This document shows positions 62,786-64,000 of a stretch of 64,000 bases of DNA, piece after piece (the first letter of the stretch is position 1; each line of letters opens with the position of its first letter). The stretch spans positions 1,086,828-1,150,827 of the forward strand of contig NZ_LMDP01000002.1 of the NCBI RefSeq assembly GCF_001425835.1. Direction: 5' to 3'. The DNA comes from Afipia sp. Root123D2 (GTDB lineage Bacteria; Pseudomonadota; Alphaproteobacteria; Rhizobiales; Xanthobacteraceae). A model generated the notes under the pieces. The model was not told the origin of the DNA. It ran no database searches and saw only the letters and a list, made by a program, of their open reading frames with translations. A program made the position numbers and the translations under genes.

Positions 62786-64000
62786 TCAGCCTTCCACAAT
62801 CGCCTTCGGCTGGGGAAAACAGGCGGTGAAGGTCGCGCCCTTGCCGGCAACGCTTTCGATGATCAAACGTCCGCCGTGCCGGTTGGCGATATGCTTCACC
62901 AGCGCGAGGCCCAGACCGGTGCCGCCTTGTGCACGGCTGTCGCCGACATCGACGCGATAGAACCGCTCCGTCAGGCGCGGCAAATGCTCGGGCGCGATGC
63001 CCGGACCAAAGTCGCGCACCGAGAACCGGACTTCGGGCGCGCCCTCAGCGTTCGCGGCGCTGGTCAGCGACACAATCACCCGCCCGCCTGATGCCCCGTA
63101 TTTGAGCCCGTTCTCCACGAGGTTTTCGAACAGGCGCAGCAACTCTTCACTGTCTCCGGCGATGATCACCGGAGACGCAGGAAGATCGGTTTCGATCGTC
63201 ACCTGCCGCTCACCCGCCAGCGGCTCCAACCCGTCCACGACCTGGCGCAGAAGCGGAACGACATCGATCTGCGTACTCGGACGAACGTGAGCACTCAGTT
63301 CGACCCGCGACAGCGACAACAGATCGTCGATCAACCGCGCCATCCGCGATGCCTGCGCATGCATGATGCCGAGAAAGCGCTCGCGCGCCTTGGCGTCGTC
63401 GCGCGCCGGGCCCTGCAAGGTATCGATGAAGCCGGACAGTGCCGCCAGCGGCGTGCGCAGTTCATGGCTGGCATTGGCGACGAAGTCGACGCGCATTTCC
63501 TCGACACGACGCAACGGCGTCTGGTCATGAAAGGTCATCAGGAAACAGTTGTCGGCGCCGCCAAACTCTGTCGGCACCGCAACCGGCGTGACAATCAACT
63601 CCATCCAGCGTTCGACCGGCCCGCGATCGACGAAGGTCGCGCGCTGGCTTTGGCTGGTTGCGATCGCCTCGCGCAGGGCTGCGATAATCTCGGGCGAGCG
63701 CAGGGCGAACAGCGCAAGCTCGTTGCGCCGCAGGGCGGGCGCAAGTTGCGCGGCCGCCGGATTGATATGAAGCACACGGCCGACACGATCGAGCAGCACC
63801 GCCGGATCGGGCATGCCGGCGACAATCGACCGGACCGCCGCGCCTTCCACCGATCTCAAATTCGTTTCGCCATCCCGCGTGGCCGCAGCGCGGCTCAGTT
63901 GCAGCGGCACCAGAGCCGCGACCGCGATGCACAGGAAGACCAGCAAGGCGCGCGCTGGCGCAACGTCGCCGAGAATCACGAGCGACAGCAGCGAAACGGC
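62786..64000 (-). CDS. phoR: Phosphate regulon sensor histidine kinase PhoR (5' end outside window)
   Basis: About 404 codons are present to the edge. N-terminal transmembrane segments (SLLSLVILGD, LVFLCIAVAALVPLQLS), a PAS domain (about 50-170), the H-box FVANASHELRTPLAALSGF, and the ATPase boxes LVENGLKYG, RDFGPGIAPEHLPRL and GGTGLGLALVKHI. It phosphorylates PhoB when phosphate is scarce. 141 bp upstream of pstS, with the Pho box between them, so pstS has its own promoter. Confidence 0.94.
   Translation of the reverse strand, partial: AVSLLSLVILGDVAPARALLVFLCIAVAALVPLQLSRAAATRDGETNLRSVEGAAVRSIVAGMPDPAVLLDRVGRVLHINPAAAQLAPALRRNELALFALRSPEIIAALREAIATSQSQRATFVDRGPVERWMELIVTPVAVPTEFGGADNCFLMTFHDQTPLRRVEEMRVDFVANASHELRTPLAALSGFIDTLQGPARDDAKARERFLGIMHAQASRMARLIDDLLSLSRVELSAHVRPSTQIDVVPLLRQVVDGLEPLAGERQVTIETDLPASPVIIAGDSEELLRLFENLVENGLKYGASGGRVIVSLTSAANAEGAPEVRFSVRDFGPGIAPEHLPRLTERFYRVDVGDSRAQGGTGLGLALVKHIANRHGGRLIIESVAGKGATFTACFPQPKAIVEG

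Noticed and set aside
1..64000. CRISPR arrays, prophage, insertion sequences
   Set aside because: No regularly spaced direct repeats, phage structural genes or transposase domains were found. The short palindromic elements are not spaced like CRISPR.

Overview
The window looks like a chromosomal segment of a high-GC alphaproteobacterium of the order Hyphomicrobiales, most likely Nitrobacteraceae (the Bradyrhizobium/Rhodopseudomonas/Afipia/Nitrobacter group). The evidence is a GcrA cell-cycle regulator, a class I (archaeal-type) lysyl-tRNA synthetase, a SAM-II riboswitch in front of metZ, a PodJ-like polar scaffold protein, the phoR-pstSCAB-phoU-phoB block, and short palindromic intergenic repeats of types I associate with this family. 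I saw no rRNA, prophage, transposase or CRISPR array. Gene density is high and most genes are housekeeping.

Layout. 1-1.3 kb: a partial MarR regulator divergent from a glutathione S-transferase. 1.4-6.7 kb: a minus-strand beta-oxidation operon (acyl-CoA dehydrogenase, thiolase, FadJ-like protein). 7.1-10.3 kb: a PodJ-like scaffold with Sel1 repeats. 10.5-14 kb: a TauE/SafE exporter coupled to a TIGR02186-type protein, then an EamA transporter divergent from a LysR regulator. 14.2-21.3 kb: the complete ligase-associated DNA-repair set (PdeM phosphoesterase, Lhr-like helicase, metallo-beta-lactamase exonuclease, ATP-dependent ligase) with a TPR-methyltransferase embedded in it. 21.5-25.2 kb: an L-threonate catabolic operon (ltnD-otnI-otnK-otnC). 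25.4-31.3 kb: DUF6460 protein, MATE pump, PyrD, DUF952 protein, S24/LexA-like regulator, an internally deleted YbaK, and LysRS. 31.3-41.0 kb: Pr6Pr membrane protein, family 3 solute-binding protein, a GT2 glycosyltransferase with a GspE-N-like N-terminus, SCO protein, a ClpP-like secreted protein, an FAD dehydrogenase, PRC-barrel protein, a PanE-like reductase and an old yellow enzyme. 41.1-45.2 kb: tRNA-Gly(CCC), a small secreted protein, Ogt, a broken AraC gene, VOC and SRPBCC proteins, and a degenerate receiver-EAL protein. 45.2-49.3 kb: MATE pump, dCTP deaminase, and the SAM-II riboswitch with metZ. 49.5-52.4 kb: OpgC acyltransferase coupled to two SGNH hydrolases. 52.6-57.3 kb: apaG, hslO, argF, argD, gcrA. 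57.4-64 kb: the phosphate regulon block read on the minus strand, with a Pho box in front of pstS.

Working relations. Translational coupling is common: ATGA, GTGA or TGATG junctions occur at TauE/TIGR02186, exonuclease/ligase, DUF952/pyrD, the OpgC/SGNH genes, argD/argF and pstA/pstB. Two genes (ybaK-like and araC-like) appear to carry internal deletions and a third (receiver-EAL) has lost key catalytic residues, so some mild gene decay is visible in an otherwise intact background. The strongest candidates for undescribed biology are the OpgC plus SGNH pair cluster, the TPR-methyltransferase inside the DNA-repair cluster, the terminator/antiterminator arrangement behind the SAM-II aptamer, and the hairpin at the very 5' end of the predicted argD transcript.
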